In this document: one piece after another, positions 15,222 through 23,987 of the stretch
How the letters are laid out: each line of letters opens with the position of its first letter
Numbering within the stretch: the stretch's first letter is position 1
Program-made: the position numbers and the translations under genes
Assembly: GCF_001953635.1 (NCBI RefSeq)
Contig: NZ_MEJH01000009.1
Location: 1-64,000, forward strand
DNA: 64,000 nucleotides
Direction: 5' to 3'
Source: Alteromonas abrolhosensis
Lineage (GTDB): Bacteria > Pseudomonadota > Gammaproteobacteria > Enterobacterales > Alteromonadaceae
Notes under the pieces: model-generated
What the model saw: only the letters and a program-made list of their open reading frames with translations
Database searches by the model: none
What the model was told of the DNA's origin: nothing

Positions 15222-15402
15222 TGTTCTTTCCTCGAAAAATAATTCATTCGCTTGGCGCCGTTGTCCTCCCTCATTACATTACGCCCTAAATATGGGGTCA
15301 GTGTAAATTTAAGCGACGGCTCCTCGCACAATTACATGAATATAGTTATGCCACTAGTTGGTATACATTGAGAAGTGTTCTGCTAACGAAGTTTTATTTT
15401 GC

Positions 15403-15420
15403 TGTAAGAAAGGATGTACG
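15403..15420. promoter_or_regulatory. weak candidate PhhR/TyrR box upstream of fah
   Basis: TGTAAG-N6-TGTACG compares with the TyrR consensus TGTAAA-N6-TTTACA at 9 of 12 positions. Alone it would not be convincing, but it lies 72 bases (about seven helical turns) from the better box at 15475, ahead of the same gene pair. Confidence 0.35.
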
Positions 15421-15474
15421 CCACAAAACGTTTACTGAGCAGGTATAGCGCTGTGTCGCTCGCTCCGTGGGTAA

Positions 15475-15492
15475 TGTAAATTTTTCGTAACA
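15475..15492. promoter_or_regulatory. candidate PhhR/TyrR box upstream of fah-maiA
   Basis: TGTAAATTTTTCGTAACA matches the TyrR consensus TGTAAA-N6-TTTACA at 10 of 12 conserved positions, with exact spacing. It lies about 250 bases before the fah start, a distance suited to activation. Confidence 0.5.
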
Positions 15493-15642
15493 GAGGCGTG
15501 GCAAGGGTATTGGCAAGCAAAAAGACATCGTGGAGTAACGGTGCGCATTAGTTTTCACCGTTGTTATTTATGCTTAACCCCTCTTGAAAAGGAAACGGCA
15601 TCGACCTTTGCTAAACAGGAAAGGTCGATACATAACCATGTT

Positions 15643-17199
15643 CTAAAGCTTTACCGTTGCCTTATTGATGCCGTACTCGCGCAGCTTATTGGCTATTGCC
15701 GTATGACTTAATCCCAGTTTTTTAGCCAGTTGACGGGTACTTGGATAAGATGGATATAAGCGCTTAAGCAGATCCTTTTCAAATTTCTTCACTTCTTCGT
15801 CCAGTGTTCCATCGAAGTTTTCGTCTATATAAGTGACACTTGGAGCACAACTTGGAAGTTGAATATCTTCTTTGGTAATTTCTTTGCCATCGAGAAGTGA
15901 TAGCGCGCGATACAATGCATTCTGTAACTGTCTTACATTGCCCGGCCAAGGATACTGCTGAAGAAAATCAACACATGATTTACTAAGTTTTGCTGGACGG
16001 CGGCCTAACTTGGTGCTGTGTTGAACAATGAATGACTCGGCAAGTGGAACGATATCTTGCCTTCTGTCTTTTAAAGAAGGCATAACCAAACTCAATACGT
16101 TTAAGCGGTAGTACAATTCTTTCCTGAAACGCCCTTCTTCTACTAGCTGACCGAGATCACGACAGGTGGTGCAAATAAATCGCACGTCTACTTTAACTGG
16201 CTCAGAATCCCCTACTCTTCTAAACTCCCCGTCCTCTAAAACGCGCAGCAACTTAGCCTGAAGCTGAGAAGACATATCTGCTATTTCATCAAGTAGAAGA
16301 GTGCCGCCTTTTGCCTGTTCCAATAAACCCACTTTTGCATTTGGCTGATTAAATGCTCCCGCGGCATAGCCAAACAACTCGGTCTCTGCCACGCTGTCGG
16401 GTAAAGAGGCACAGTTAAGGGCTAAGAATGCACCTTCACTGCGGCGGCTGGACTGGTGACAGGCTCTGGCAATCATCTCTTTACCTGTGCCAGTTTCTCC
16501 AAAGATTAAAATGGGAGCATCGAGGTCAGCTATTCGCTTAGCTTCATGGACAACACGCTTCATGAACGGTGACTGAGTAATAAAACGATCGAAGCTGTCG
16601 GTGGGTGACTGGTGAAACGCTGTAAATTGTTGGCCAAGTCGCATTTCTGATTTCAGTATGACCACAGCGCCTGCCATGATCATATTCTGCTCGCCGTCTG
16701 GCACGGTAATAGGCAGCATGTCCGCAAGATAATCCTGCTGGATAAACTTCACTTTCGAAGACTGTGGGCCGGGTGATTTCCCATCCATCCACTTAGTAAA
16801 GTTGAAGCCTTTTACGACTTCGCTAATTTCAGTTCCTTCAATATCGCTACTCGGAATTTCCAGCCCTGCGCATACCGCTTCATTGCATAGCAAAATATTG
16901 CCTTTGGCATCTATAGAGAACACAGGATCGGGTAAGGTTCTTAAAATAGCAGAAAGCTGATTTTTCTCGCGCTCTCCTGGCATAAATAGGGTCGTTTTCA
17001 CGTCGTCAATACCGTCAATACGACGAATCTGAGGCATCAAGTGCTGAAAATCTGCAAATTCGATATTGGGAAAATTAAGGAAAATTTTCCCTGCCGGATC
17101 AATTTCAATGCCGCGTAAGTCGATTTCTTTAGTAACGAGAATATCTAAAACATCTTGAGTGATTCCAAGACGGTCCTGACAGCTTATTTCTAGACGCAT
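15643..17199 (-). CDS. phhR: TyrR/PhhR aromatic amino-acid regulator
   Basis: 518 residues with the TyrR layout: ACT domain (1-75), PAS domain (about 80-190), AAA+ domain with Walker A GETGTGKE (234-241) and Walker B LLLDE (301-305), and a C-terminal helix-turn-helix (about 487-510, TRQLAKKLGLSHTAIANKLR). The sigma-54-contacting GAFTGA loop is replaced by GAFNQP, as expected of TyrR-type proteins that work with sigma-70. A consensus-like box 19 bases before the start codon suggests autorepression. phhA lies directly upstream on the same strand, separated by a terminator. Targets are probably phhA, itself and fah-maiA. Confidence 0.92.
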   Translation of the reverse strand: MRLEISCQDRLGITQDVLDILVTKEIDLRGIEIDPAGKIFLNFPNIEFADFQHLMPQIRRIDGIDDVKTTLFMPGEREKNQLSAILRTLPDPVFSIDAKGNILLCNEAVCAGLEIPSSDIEGTEISEVVKGFNFTKWMDGKSPGPQSSKVKFIQQDYLADMLPITVPDGEQNMIMAGAVVILKSEMRLGQQFTAFHQSPTDSFDRFITQSPFMKRVVHEAKRIADLDAPILIFGETGTGKEMIARACHQSSRRSEGAFLALNCASLPDSVAETELFGYAAGAFNQPNAKVGLLEQAKGGTLLLDEIADMSSQLQAKLLRVLEDGEFRRVGDSEPVKVDVRFICTTCRDLGQLVEEGRFRKELYYRLNVLSLVMPSLKDRRQDIVPLAESFIVQHSTKLGRRPAKLSKSCVDFLQQYPWPGNVRQLQNALYRALSLLDGKEITKEDIQLPSCAPSVTYIDENFDGTLDEEVKKFEKDLLKRLYPSYPSTRQLAKKLGLSHTAIANKLREYGINKATVKL

Positions 17200-17217
17200 A
17201 GGGTGTTATAGCTATTT

Positions 17218-17235
17218 TGTAAACATATATGTACA
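17218..17235. promoter_or_regulatory. PhhR/TyrR box in the phhR leader
   Basis: TGTAAACATATATGTACA matches TGTAAA-N6-TTTACA at 11 of 12 conserved positions and is itself nearly palindromic. It ends 19 bases before the phhR start codon, over the likely transcription start or leader, which fits autorepression. Confidence 0.65.
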
Positions 17236-17355
17236 GGATATCATACTTTTACAAAAAGATAACAAGATAAATGTTACAGATGATTAAATTTGCGATGAAT
17301 TACAAACTTAACGGTGCGCAAGAGGCGTGACAGCGGCTGTGACAAAGACAGATGT

Positions 17356-17381
17356 AAAAATGCCGCTTCTGTGAGCGGCAT
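17356..17381 (-). terminator. Rho-independent terminator after phhA
   Basis: On the minus strand ATGCCGC, an eight-base loop and GCGGCAT are followed by TTTTAC. It lies 32 bases after the phhA stop and separates phhA from phhR. Confidence 0.85.
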
Positions 17382-17413
17382 CCTATATAAAACACATTTG
17401 ATTAACAATAGTG

Positions 17414-18214
17414 TTAGCTGGCTTTTTTCTCTTTAGGTGGGAAAAGTGGGGAAAATAAGCCCAGAGACTTAGCTTCTTCCACAAGTGCCATAATATCCAT
17501 TTCCGCTAATTCAAACAGGTGGTCGAATTCTGGTAGAATATAGTAAAGAGGCTGCATAATGTCGATGCGATAAGGTGTACGCAATGCGTCAATAGCAGTA
17601 AGCGGATTGCGCAAAGGCGTGTCGCTGTCTAACGCATATATTGTCTCGCCCGGGGAAGATAAGATGCCTCCACCGTATATCTTCAAGTCGCCTTTCGCTC
17701 TTACTAAGCCAAATTCCACGGTAAACCAATAAAGGCGCGCAAGGTAAACCCTATCTTCTTTGCTTGCCGCTAAGCCTAGCTTGCCATAAGTATGGGTAAA
17801 GTGAGCGAACGCAGGATTCGTTAGTAAGGGACAATGGCCAAACACTTCGTGAAAAATATCGGGCTCCTGAAGATAATCGAACTCTTCTCGTGTACGAATA
17901 AAGGTAGCAACAGGGAATTGTTTATTCGCCAGTAGTCGGAAAAATTCGCCAAAGTTAATTAATGCAGGTACTTCGGCAGTTTGCCATCCTGTTTTCTCCA
18001 TCAGCACCTTATTGATGTCGGGTAGTTGAGGGATTTCCTTCTCATTTAACTTCAACAAATCAAGCCCGTCCAAGTATTCTTGGCACGCTCTTTCTTTCAC
18101 CAGCGGAATTTGTCTCGCATAGAGTTCAGACCAAATTTGGTTCTCTTCGTCTGACCAATGGATGATGCCATTTTCGTCAGATTGTCTCGACTGGTATTGG
18201 GTTGATTTTGGCAT
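17414..18214 (-). CDS. phhA: phenylalanine 4-monooxygenase
   Basis: 266 residues. Hydroxylates L-phenylalanine to L-tyrosine with tetrahydropterin and O2 on non-heme iron. Iron ligands are visible as HEVFGH (His122, His127) and the Glu of WFTVEFGL (Glu167). The pterin/substrate region EPDIFHEVFGHCPLL is intact. The ATG at 18214 is preferred to a TTG at 18229. A TyrR box lies about 100 bases upstream. The usual partner phhB (pterin carbinolamine dehydratase) is not adjacent, so it must be elsewhere or replaced. Confidence 0.95.
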   Translation of the reverse strand: MPKSTQYQSRQSDENGIIHWSDEENQIWSELYARQIPLVKERACQEYLDGLDLLKLNEKEIPQLPDINKVLMEKTGWQTAEVPALINFGEFFRLLANKQFPVATFIRTREEFDYLQEPDIFHEVFGHCPLLTNPAFAHFTHTYGKLGLAASKEDRVYLARLYWFTVEFGLVRAKGDLKIYGGGILSSPGETIYALDSDTPLRNPLTAIDALRTPYRIDIMQPLYYILPEFDHLFELAEMDIMALVEEAKSLGLFSPLFPPKEKKAS

Positions 18215-18312
18215 AACTTCTGTAACCAATAGGTGTTAAATAACTTGCCTATCAGTCTAATGAAATTCGCGACGCCGGAAAGTGGATGCCCTTACGAGGG
18301 ACTCCGTTTTGC

Positions 18313-18330
18313 TGTAACAAGAATTTTACA
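18313..18330. promoter_or_regulatory. PhhR/TyrR box upstream of phhA
   Basis: TGTAACAAGAATTTTACA matches TGTAAA-N6-TTTACA at 11 of 12 positions. It lies about 100 bases before the phhA start, suitable for activation by PhhR bound to phenylalanine or tyrosine. Confidence 0.7.
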
Positions 18331-18360
18331 AGACTAGCTAAACACATTGTTTTTTATAAT

Positions 18361-18384
18361 AAAAAACCGCTCTAAGTGAGCGGT
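18361..18384 (-). terminator. Rho-independent terminator of pspABC
   Basis: On the minus strand ACCGCTC, a five-base loop and GAGCGGT are followed by TTTTTATT, 24 bases beyond the pspC stop. Confidence 0.9.
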
Positions 18385-18407
18385 CTTCTTTCGTCTTCAG
18401 GGTGAAA

Positions 18408-18854
18408 TTAGAGACGGCTAATTTCTTTATTAAGTTGATACTCGCGAGACGTTACATAGGTTTCCATTTTACGAAGTCGTACTTCCGCCTTTTCAAAGCG
18501 ATTGCGAATATCATGGAACGCCTGCTTTGGAGGCTCACCCGCTTGCCAAACCTTAGTTTTCACTTCAACTTTAGGGCTTTTTACCTGACCACCGTTAGGG
18601 TTCGTCCAGCCTTTACCTCTTGAAAATACAGGTGGCGTCGGCGAATTCTTTAACCCAACAGGCTTCTTATCAAGAATAAACCACGCAGCGATGTAAGCGA
18701 CAAAGATGAATGGGCCAGCTAGTAGAAAGAAACCAGTCACAACTAAGATTCTTACTAACCAGGTTTCCAAGCCGAAATATTCAGCAATACCCGAGCACAC
18801 ACCTGCGATCCTTGCATTTTCCGGATTTCGATAGAGCTGCTTACCATTTCTCAT
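18408..18854 (-). CDS. pspC: phage shock protein C
   Basis: 148 residues. N-terminal PspC domain RIAGVCSGIAEYFG (about 15-28) followed by a hydrophobic membrane segment (about 35-62), then a charged helical C-terminal tail with coiled-coil character. With PspB it senses inner-membrane stress and draws PspA to the membrane, releasing PspF. The start overlaps the pspB stop by four bases (ATGA). It is somewhat longer than E. coli PspC (119). Confidence 0.93.
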   Translation of the reverse strand: MRNGKQLYRNPENARIAGVCSGIAEYFGLETWLVRILVVTGFFLLAGPFIFVAYIAAWFILDKKPVGLKNSPTPPVFSRGKGWTNPNGGQVKSPKVEVKTKVWQAGEPPKQAFHDIRNRFEKAEVRLRKMETYVTSREYQLNKEISRL

Positions 18855-19090
18855 GCTCTATTCCTCCACTCAGGTGCCTCACTGTCTAAAATGGCCTCAA
18901 GTGTTTCAATGCGCTCGCTCATCTTCTCAGCTTTCTCAGCTAAGTCTTGCAAAGACGCATGCTCTTCCGCACTCAGTCCTTGGTTCACTTGCTTTTTGCT
19001 TCGATAGTGCAAAATTAGCCAAATGGGAGCAACGAATATTGAAAACACCACAAGGGGCATGACCAACATTGCAATCGTACCTTCATCCAT
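18851..19090 (-). CDS. pspB: phage shock protein B
   Basis: 79 residues: one N-terminal membrane helix (about 5-28, LVMPLVVFSIFVAPIWLIL) then a short coiled coil with LQDLAEKAEKMSERIETLE. This is the usual PspB layout. The ATG at 19090 has GGAGAGA five bases upstream, so it is chosen over a start ten codons earlier. It lies between pspA and pspC. Confidence 0.92.
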   Translation of the reverse strand: MDEGTIAMLVMPLVVFSIFVAPIWLILHYRSKKQVNQGLSAEEHASLQDLAEKAEKMSERIETLEAILDSEAPEWRNRA

Positions 19091-19165
19091 CTCAATCTCT
19101 CCTACAAACTCTGATGTCACTACCCTCCTTCCGATTTAACATCAGGAGGGTACACCCTATTCTTA

Positions 19166-19849
19166 TTATTCTGACTTTTCAGTGCTTTGATTTGCACCTT
19201 TAACTTTCGCTTTTAGCGCAGCAAGTTCATCTTCAACTTTGTCACTTGCTTCTAATTCAGCAAATTCGTCTTGCAATGTTTTCTTACCTAAATCGTAGGC
19301 TTCAACCTGAGATTCAAGGTCATCAATTTTACGCTCGTATTGCTCAAAGCGTCCCATTGCATTATCTACTTTAGTGCTATCCAGCGTCTTTTTCACTTCA
19401 AGACGAGAGCTCGCTGTTTTCTGACGCATAATGATCGCTTTTTGGCGACTTTTCGCATCAGCTAGCTTCTCTTGAAGCTGACCAATTTCGTCCTGAAGTT
19501 TACTAATTTGTTCTTCAACGATAGCCAGTTCTTTACTCAACGCTTCAGCAGCTTCAGCAGATTTTTTCTTTTCCTGCAATGCAGCTCGCGCTAAGTCTTC
19601 TCTGTCTTTGCTTAAAGCAAGCTCAGCTTTAGCTTCCCAATCACTTGCATCACTTTCATATTTTGCAATTTGATTGGCGATTTCCTTCTTATTGGCTAAT
19701 GTCTTCGCAGATGCAGAGCGCACCTCAACCAACGTGTCTTCCATTTCCTGAATGATTAATCTAACCATTTTCTCAGGATCTTCCGCTTTATCTAAAAGCG
19801 CATTAATATTCGAATTCACAATATCTGTAAAACGCGAGAAGATACCCAT
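19166..19849 (-). CDS. pspA: phage shock protein A
   Basis: 227 residues, almost entirely coiled coil, with the PspA/IM30 start MGIFSRFTDIVNSNINALLD and DPEKMVRLIIQEMEDTL. PspA binds and inhibits PspF in the resting state and, as an ESCRT-III-like oligomer, stabilises damaged inner membrane. First gene of pspABC, divergent from pspF, with a sigma-54-like promoter upstream. Confidence 0.96.
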   Translation of the reverse strand: MGIFSRFTDIVNSNINALLDKAEDPEKMVRLIIQEMEDTLVEVRSASAKTLANKKEIANQIAKYESDASDWEAKAELALSKDREDLARAALQEKKKSAEAAEALSKELAIVEEQISKLQDEIGQLQEKLADAKSRQKAIIMRQKTASSRLEVKKTLDSTKVDNAMGRFEQYERKIDDLESQVEAYDLGKKTLQDEFAELEASDKVEDELAALKAKVKGANQSTEKSE

Positions 19850-19930
19850 AATAATTACCTCTTGCTAAAAATGGTAAGTGTTAAAAAACACCACACTTGA
19901 TAAATAGGTTACTCTTGGTATGAGTTGTAT

Positions 19931-19945
19931 TCAATATACTTGCCA
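19931..19945 (-). promoter_or_regulatory. sigma-54 promoter of pspABC
   Basis: On the minus strand TGGCAAGTATATTGA fits the sigma-54 pattern TGGCACG-N4-TTGC with correct spacing and the invariant GG at -24. The -12 element is GA instead of GC, so it is a slightly weak match. It lies about 80 bases before the pspA start, and PspF sites are expected between it and pspF. Confidence 0.65.
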
Positions 19946-20070
19946 ACTTTATAACTGCTGTAACCAACTATTTTTTAAGCACTTTTTATAAGTTCAAATA
20001 ATACTCGTTTCTCAATATGTTTTGTTCTACACTATTAATTGGTCGAAATGACTAACTTTTGAGGGATTTA

Positions 20071-21195
20071 ATGAGTAGGTATCGACAGCAAGACAATTTG
20101 CTTGGCCAAGCGAATAGTTTTCTAGAAGTTTTAGAACAAATTTCACAGATAGCTCCCCTAGACAAGCCTGTGCTCGTTATTGGTGAGCGAGGTACGGGTA
20201 AAGAGCTTATTGCCGCGCGTCTTCACTTCTTATCTAAGCGCTGGGATCAGAACTACATCAAGCTTAACTGTGCAGCCTTAAGTGAAAGCCTATTAGAAAG
20301 TGAGCTATTTGGTTATGAAGCAGGTGCGTTCACTGGTGCATCAAAGCGCCGTGAAGGACGTTTCGAAGTGGCTCACAATGGCACCTTGTTTCTTGACGAG
20401 TTGGCAAATACATCGGGCCTTATCCAAGAAAAGCTACTTCGCGTTGTTGAATATGGTGAGTTTGAGCGCGTGGGCGGAAGTAAGTCGGTAAAAACTGACG
20501 TAAGGCTCATTGCGGCTACCAACGAAGACTTACCCGCTCTTGCCGATGCAGGTGAATTTCGGGCAGACCTTCTCGACAGGCTCGCCTTTGACGTTATTAC
20601 CATTCCTCCGCTACGTGAGCGTAGAGAAGATATCATGATGTTGGCCGAGAACTTTGCTATTAATATGGCCCGCGAAATGGAAATGGAATTGTTCAGCGGC
20701 TTCACTGAGAAGGCGAAACGTACCCTGCTAGAATATGATTGGCCTGGCAATATTCGTGAACTTAAAAACGTGGTAGAACGCGCAGTTTACAGAACAAACA
20801 ACCCTCACCTACCGGTACACGAAATTATTCTCGATCCCTTTGAATCTGCCTACCGTCCTAAAGGCAGAGTGAAGACGAATGACAGAGTAAACGCAACAGA
20901 TTCGTCTGTCAGCCATGCAGCACAATCAGATACACCAATCACCAACGAACGCATTGAAAGTGCAGACATTACGCCCCTGGCACCAGTGAAAAAGCCTGAA
21001 ATTGTTGAATATCCCATAGATTTGAAAGAACGTTCTCAACAACATGAGATAGATATGATAAAACAGGCACTTGCTGACAGTCAGTTTAATCAAAAGAAAA
21101 CCGCTGAAAAATTAAGCCTGACATATCATCAGCTACGAGGCTATCTCAAAAAATATAACTTACTAGATTCTTCCGCGGAAAGCGTCGAGGCGTAA
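20071..21195 (+). CDS. pspF: PspF, sigma-54-dependent activator of the psp operon
   Basis: 374 residues. The AAA+ domain begins at the N-terminus with no sensory domain, as in PspF: Walker A GERGTGKE (38-45), the sigma-54 loop GAFTGA, Walker B GTLFLDE and the R-finger region. A Fis-type helix-turn-helix lies at the C-terminus (KKTAEKLSLTYHQLRGYLKKY). The linker between AAA+ and DNA-binding parts is longer than in E. coli (325 residues in total there). The ATG at 20071, with GAGGG upstream, is preferred to a TTG at 20059. sapA begins three bases after the stop, so Sap expression is coupled to pspF. Confidence 0.94.
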   Translation: MSRYRQQDNLLGQANSFLEVLEQISQIAPLDKPVLVIGERGTGKELIAARLHFLSKRWDQNYIKLNCAALSESLLESELFGYEAGAFTGASKRREGRFEVAHNGTLFLDELANTSGLIQEKLLRVVEYGEFERVGGSKSVKTDVRLIAATNEDLPALADAGEFRADLLDRLAFDVITIPPLRERREDIMMLAENFAINMAREMEMELFSGFTEKAKRTLLEYDWPGNIRELKNVVERAVYRTNNPHLPVHEIILDPFESAYRPKGRVKTNDRVNATDSSVSHAAQSDTPITNERIESADITPLAPVKKPEIVEYPIDLKERSQQHEIDMIKQALADSQFNQKKTAEKLSLTYHQLRGYLKKYNLLDSSAESVEA

Positions 21196-21198
21196 AGC

Positions 21199-22959
21199 AT
21201 GTCCCATGGTTTGGTAAAGCGTTTGTCATTATGTATATGTACAGCGCTTCTTGTTGCATCCTGTGCTAAGCAGAACAAACAAGCGTTTTACAATACGGGT
21301 ATTATTTACTGCTCTGAAAGTAATCCCGTCACCTTCAACCCTCAACTTGATACTTCTAGTACGACTTCTGACGCGTCATCTCACCAGTTGTACGATAGAC
21401 TGCTTGATTTCGACCCAGAGTCTGGCCGTATTGTGCCCAGTTTAGCGAGTAGTTGGTTGGTAAGTGACGACGGCCTTACTTATGCTTTTCAGCTTCAAAA
21501 AGACGTATGGTTTCATTCGACACGGTATTTTACGCCAACAAGAAACTTTAACGCCGATGATGTTATCTTTAGCATAAATAGGTGGCGCCTGCGCTCCCAT
21601 CCATACCATTATGTATCAGGCGGACGCTATCCATACTTTGAAAGTATTGGCCTTGCACAAAATATTGCTTCAGTAGAGCGAGTGAATGGCTACCGCGTTG
21701 AAATTACACTTAAACGCAGAGACAGCTCATTTTTATCCAATCTAGCCACTGACTTCGCAGTAATATTGTCAGAGGAATATGCCGAACAACTTACTCAAGC
21801 CGGTACGCCAAGCAAAATTGATGAACTTCCCGTAGGCACTGGACCGTTTAAATTTGATAGCTACCGCAAAGACCACTTTATTAAATATCTGCGTCACGAT
21901 AACTATTGGCGCGACCAGCTGTTAGACGATGATACGGATAGCGAAACCTATACCTTCGTTGACGCTGGTGATAGCGCCAGCCAAGACTCACAAAATAATC
22001 AAAGCAGTGAAGTTGTATCTGAAAACGAGGTGGCGCAAACCAGTGATGTTGAAAAAACCGTTGTAGAACAACTTATATTCGATATAACGCCCCGAAGTTC
22101 ACTAAGGCTGGCTAAATTGATGACTGGCGAATGCGATGCAACAGCGTTTCCTGCGCAAACTGAGCTTGAAGTGATTCGGGCAAAAGAAGATTTAACGCTT
22201 GCTGAAAAACCAGGACTTAACATTGGCTTTTGGGCTTTTAACACACAACGTCCTCCTTTTGATAACCCAGACGTTAGACGCGCGCTAGCAGCGGCTATTG
22301 ATAAGAACACACTATTAGAAGCGGTATACTTTGACAGTGCAACAAGAGCTAAAACGCTGCTCCCAGCAGCAAGTTGGGCATTTCAAAATGATGCAGATGA
22401 TACAGCTTACAACCCTGTCCTAGCCCGTAAATTACTGGCTGACGCTGGTGTAAAACCAGGTTTTTCAATGACAATATGGGCCATGCCCGTTGAACGTTCT
22501 TACAACCCTAATGCAACTAAAATGGCTGAGCTTATTCAGCGCTATCTTCGCGATGTTGGTGTAGAGGCCACTATTGTCAGCTATGATTGGACTACATTTA
22601 GACGCCACCTTCAAGAAGGCCTCCACGATTCTGTGCTAATAGGTTGGTCTGCCGATAACGGTGACCCAGACAACTTTTATCGCCCGCTGTTGAGCTGTGG
22701 AGCGATTCCATCTGGTACTAATCGCGCCATGTGGTGTAGTGAAGATTATGATAAATTACTCAATGATGCGCTTCAGACCGATGATATTGAAGAGCGCACG
22801 GCCATTTATAGACAAGTAAACCGCTTACTATACGAACGCCTTCCTCTCGTTCCCATTGCACATGCCTATCGCTATCAGGCATACAGGAATGAATTAGAGG
22901 GCATGACGATTAATCCTTTCGGCGGTGTACGCTTTGGCGGAGTAGAAAAAGCACTGTGA
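21199..22959 (+). CDS. sapA: SapA-like peptide-binding lipoprotein of an ABC importer
   Basis: 586 residues. Lipoprotein signal with lipobox LVASC near residue 22, then an SBP_bac_5 (oligopeptide-binding) fold with YCSESNPVTFNPQLD near the mature start and IDELPVGTGPFKF. E. coli and Salmonella SapA is linked to antimicrobial-peptide resistance and putrescine/peptide transport; the ligand here is unknown. A Ser/Glu/Asp-rich insertion of roughly 50 residues lies near 245-295. It sits directly after pspF and its stop overlaps the sapB start. Confidence 0.9.
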   Translation: MSHGLVKRLSLCICTALLVASCAKQNKQAFYNTGIIYCSESNPVTFNPQLDTSSTTSDASSHQLYDRLLDFDPESGRIVPSLASSWLVSDDGLTYAFQLQKDVWFHSTRYFTPTRNFNADDVIFSINRWRLRSHPYHYVSGGRYPYFESIGLAQNIASVERVNGYRVEITLKRRDSSFLSNLATDFAVILSEEYAEQLTQAGTPSKIDELPVGTGPFKFDSYRKDHFIKYLRHDNYWRDQLLDDDTDSETYTFVDAGDSASQDSQNNQSSEVVSENEVAQTSDVEKTVVEQLIFDITPRSSLRLAKLMTGECDATAFPAQTELEVIRAKEDLTLAEKPGLNIGFWAFNTQRPPFDNPDVRRALAAAIDKNTLLEAVYFDSATRAKTLLPAASWAFQNDADDTAYNPVLARKLLADAGVKPGFSMTIWAMPVERSYNPNATKMAELIQRYLRDVGVEATIVSYDWTTFRRHLQEGLHDSVLIGWSADNGDPDNFYRPLLSCGAIPSGTNRAMWCSEDYDKLLNDALQTDDIEERTAIYRQVNRLLYERLPLVPIAHAYRYQAYRNELEGMTINPFGGVRFGGVEKAL

Positions 22960-23987
22960 TACAGATCCTCGTAAGATACTGCACTTTATTCGTATTAACG
23001 CTCTTGGTGTTAGCGATTATTTCGTTTTCTCTCGCCTACCTTTTTCCAGGCGATACACTAGAAAACTTAACAGGGCTTGTGCCGCAAAATGAAATTCAGC
23101 GTGCGGCATTAGAGCGACAGTTTAAGCTTGATCAACCATTCATATTCCAGTTTTTCTATTACGTGGGCAATTTGCTAACCGGAGATTGGGGCTACAGCTT
23201 TACTTCAGGCCTGCCGCTGAGAGAAGAAGTAGGTATTGCAATGCCGGCTACAATAGAATTGGCAACCTATGCCATGCTGATGGCTTTATTCATTGGAATA
23301 CCTCTGGGCTACTATGCAGGAATACGTTGTTATTCAACGTCTGATCATTTAATAAATAGCGCCAGCATTACTACGTACTCTTTTCCCGTTTTCTGGTTTG
23401 CACTACTGCTAATTTTAATATTCAGTTTGCAATTAGATGTGGCTCCATTATCAGGACGTATCAGTCTACTGTATGACATAGAGCCCATTTCAGGTTTTAT
23501 TCTTATCGATATTCTTCTGTCTGACATAGAAAACAAAACACTGGCCTTCAAAGATGCGTTATCTCATTTGGCATTGCCAACATTTGCTATTGGTGCCATC
23601 GCCACCGCGTCTATGGTACGAATCACAAGGCGCTCAGTAATTGATGTGAAGCACCGCCCTTATATTGCTGCGGCAATATCTAGAGGCCTTTCGAGTTGGC
23701 AAATATTTTTCCGTCATATTTTACGTAATGCATTGCTGCCCATTTTACCTCTGATGGCAATACAAATAACAACGCTTATAACCAATGCGATGATTGTCGA
23801 AACCTTATTTTCATGGCCAGGAATTGGCAATTGGCTGATTCAAGCTATTTATCAACGAGATTACCCTGCCCTTAGAATTGGGATGATGGCGGTATCAACG
23901 GTGGTAATTACACTCACGATTCTGGTTGATTTGTTTAACCGAATGATTGACCCAAGTAGAGAGAAATACGAACGTGCCACAGTTTAG
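22956..23987 (+). CDS. sapB: SapB-like ABC transporter permease
   Basis: 343 residues. Inner-membrane permease of the DppB/OppB type with an N-terminal helix, several further membrane segments and the EAA-like loop ISRGLSSWQIFFRHILRNALLP. Starts at GTG, overlapping the sapA stop as GTGA. Partner permease is SapC. Confidence 0.92.
   Translation: MIQILVRYCTLFVLTLLVLAIISFSLAYLFPGDTLENLTGLVPQNEIQRAALERQFKLDQPFIFQFFYYVGNLLTGDWGYSFTSGLPLREEVGIAMPATIELATYAMLMALFIGIPLGYYAGIRCYSTSDHLINSASITTYSFPVFWFALLLILIFSLQLDVAPLSGRISLLYDIEPISGFILIDILLSDIENKTLAFKDALSHLALPTFAIGAIATASMVRITRRSVIDVKHRPYIAAAISRGLSSWQIFFRHILRNALLPILPLMAIQITTLITNAMIVETLFSWPGIGNWLIQAIYQRDYPALRIGMMAVSTVVITLTILVDLFNRMIDPSREKYERATV

Larger units (their letters stand above)
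15222..15642. other. intergenic region between phhR and fah
   Basis: About 420 bases. It holds a 10-bp-stem hairpin (ATCGACCTTT / AAAGGTCGAT, 15600-15629) just after the phhR stop, with no T run, two candidate PhhR boxes (15475 and 15403), and a GGGGTCAGTGTAAA half-site at 15294 similar to the palindrome at 13348. No coding sequence is convincing. Confidence 0.55.

Noticed and set aside
15643-17199. phhR as a sigma-54 activator
   Set aside because: The GAFTGA loop is replaced by GAFNQP; the architecture is TyrR type, acting with sigma-70.
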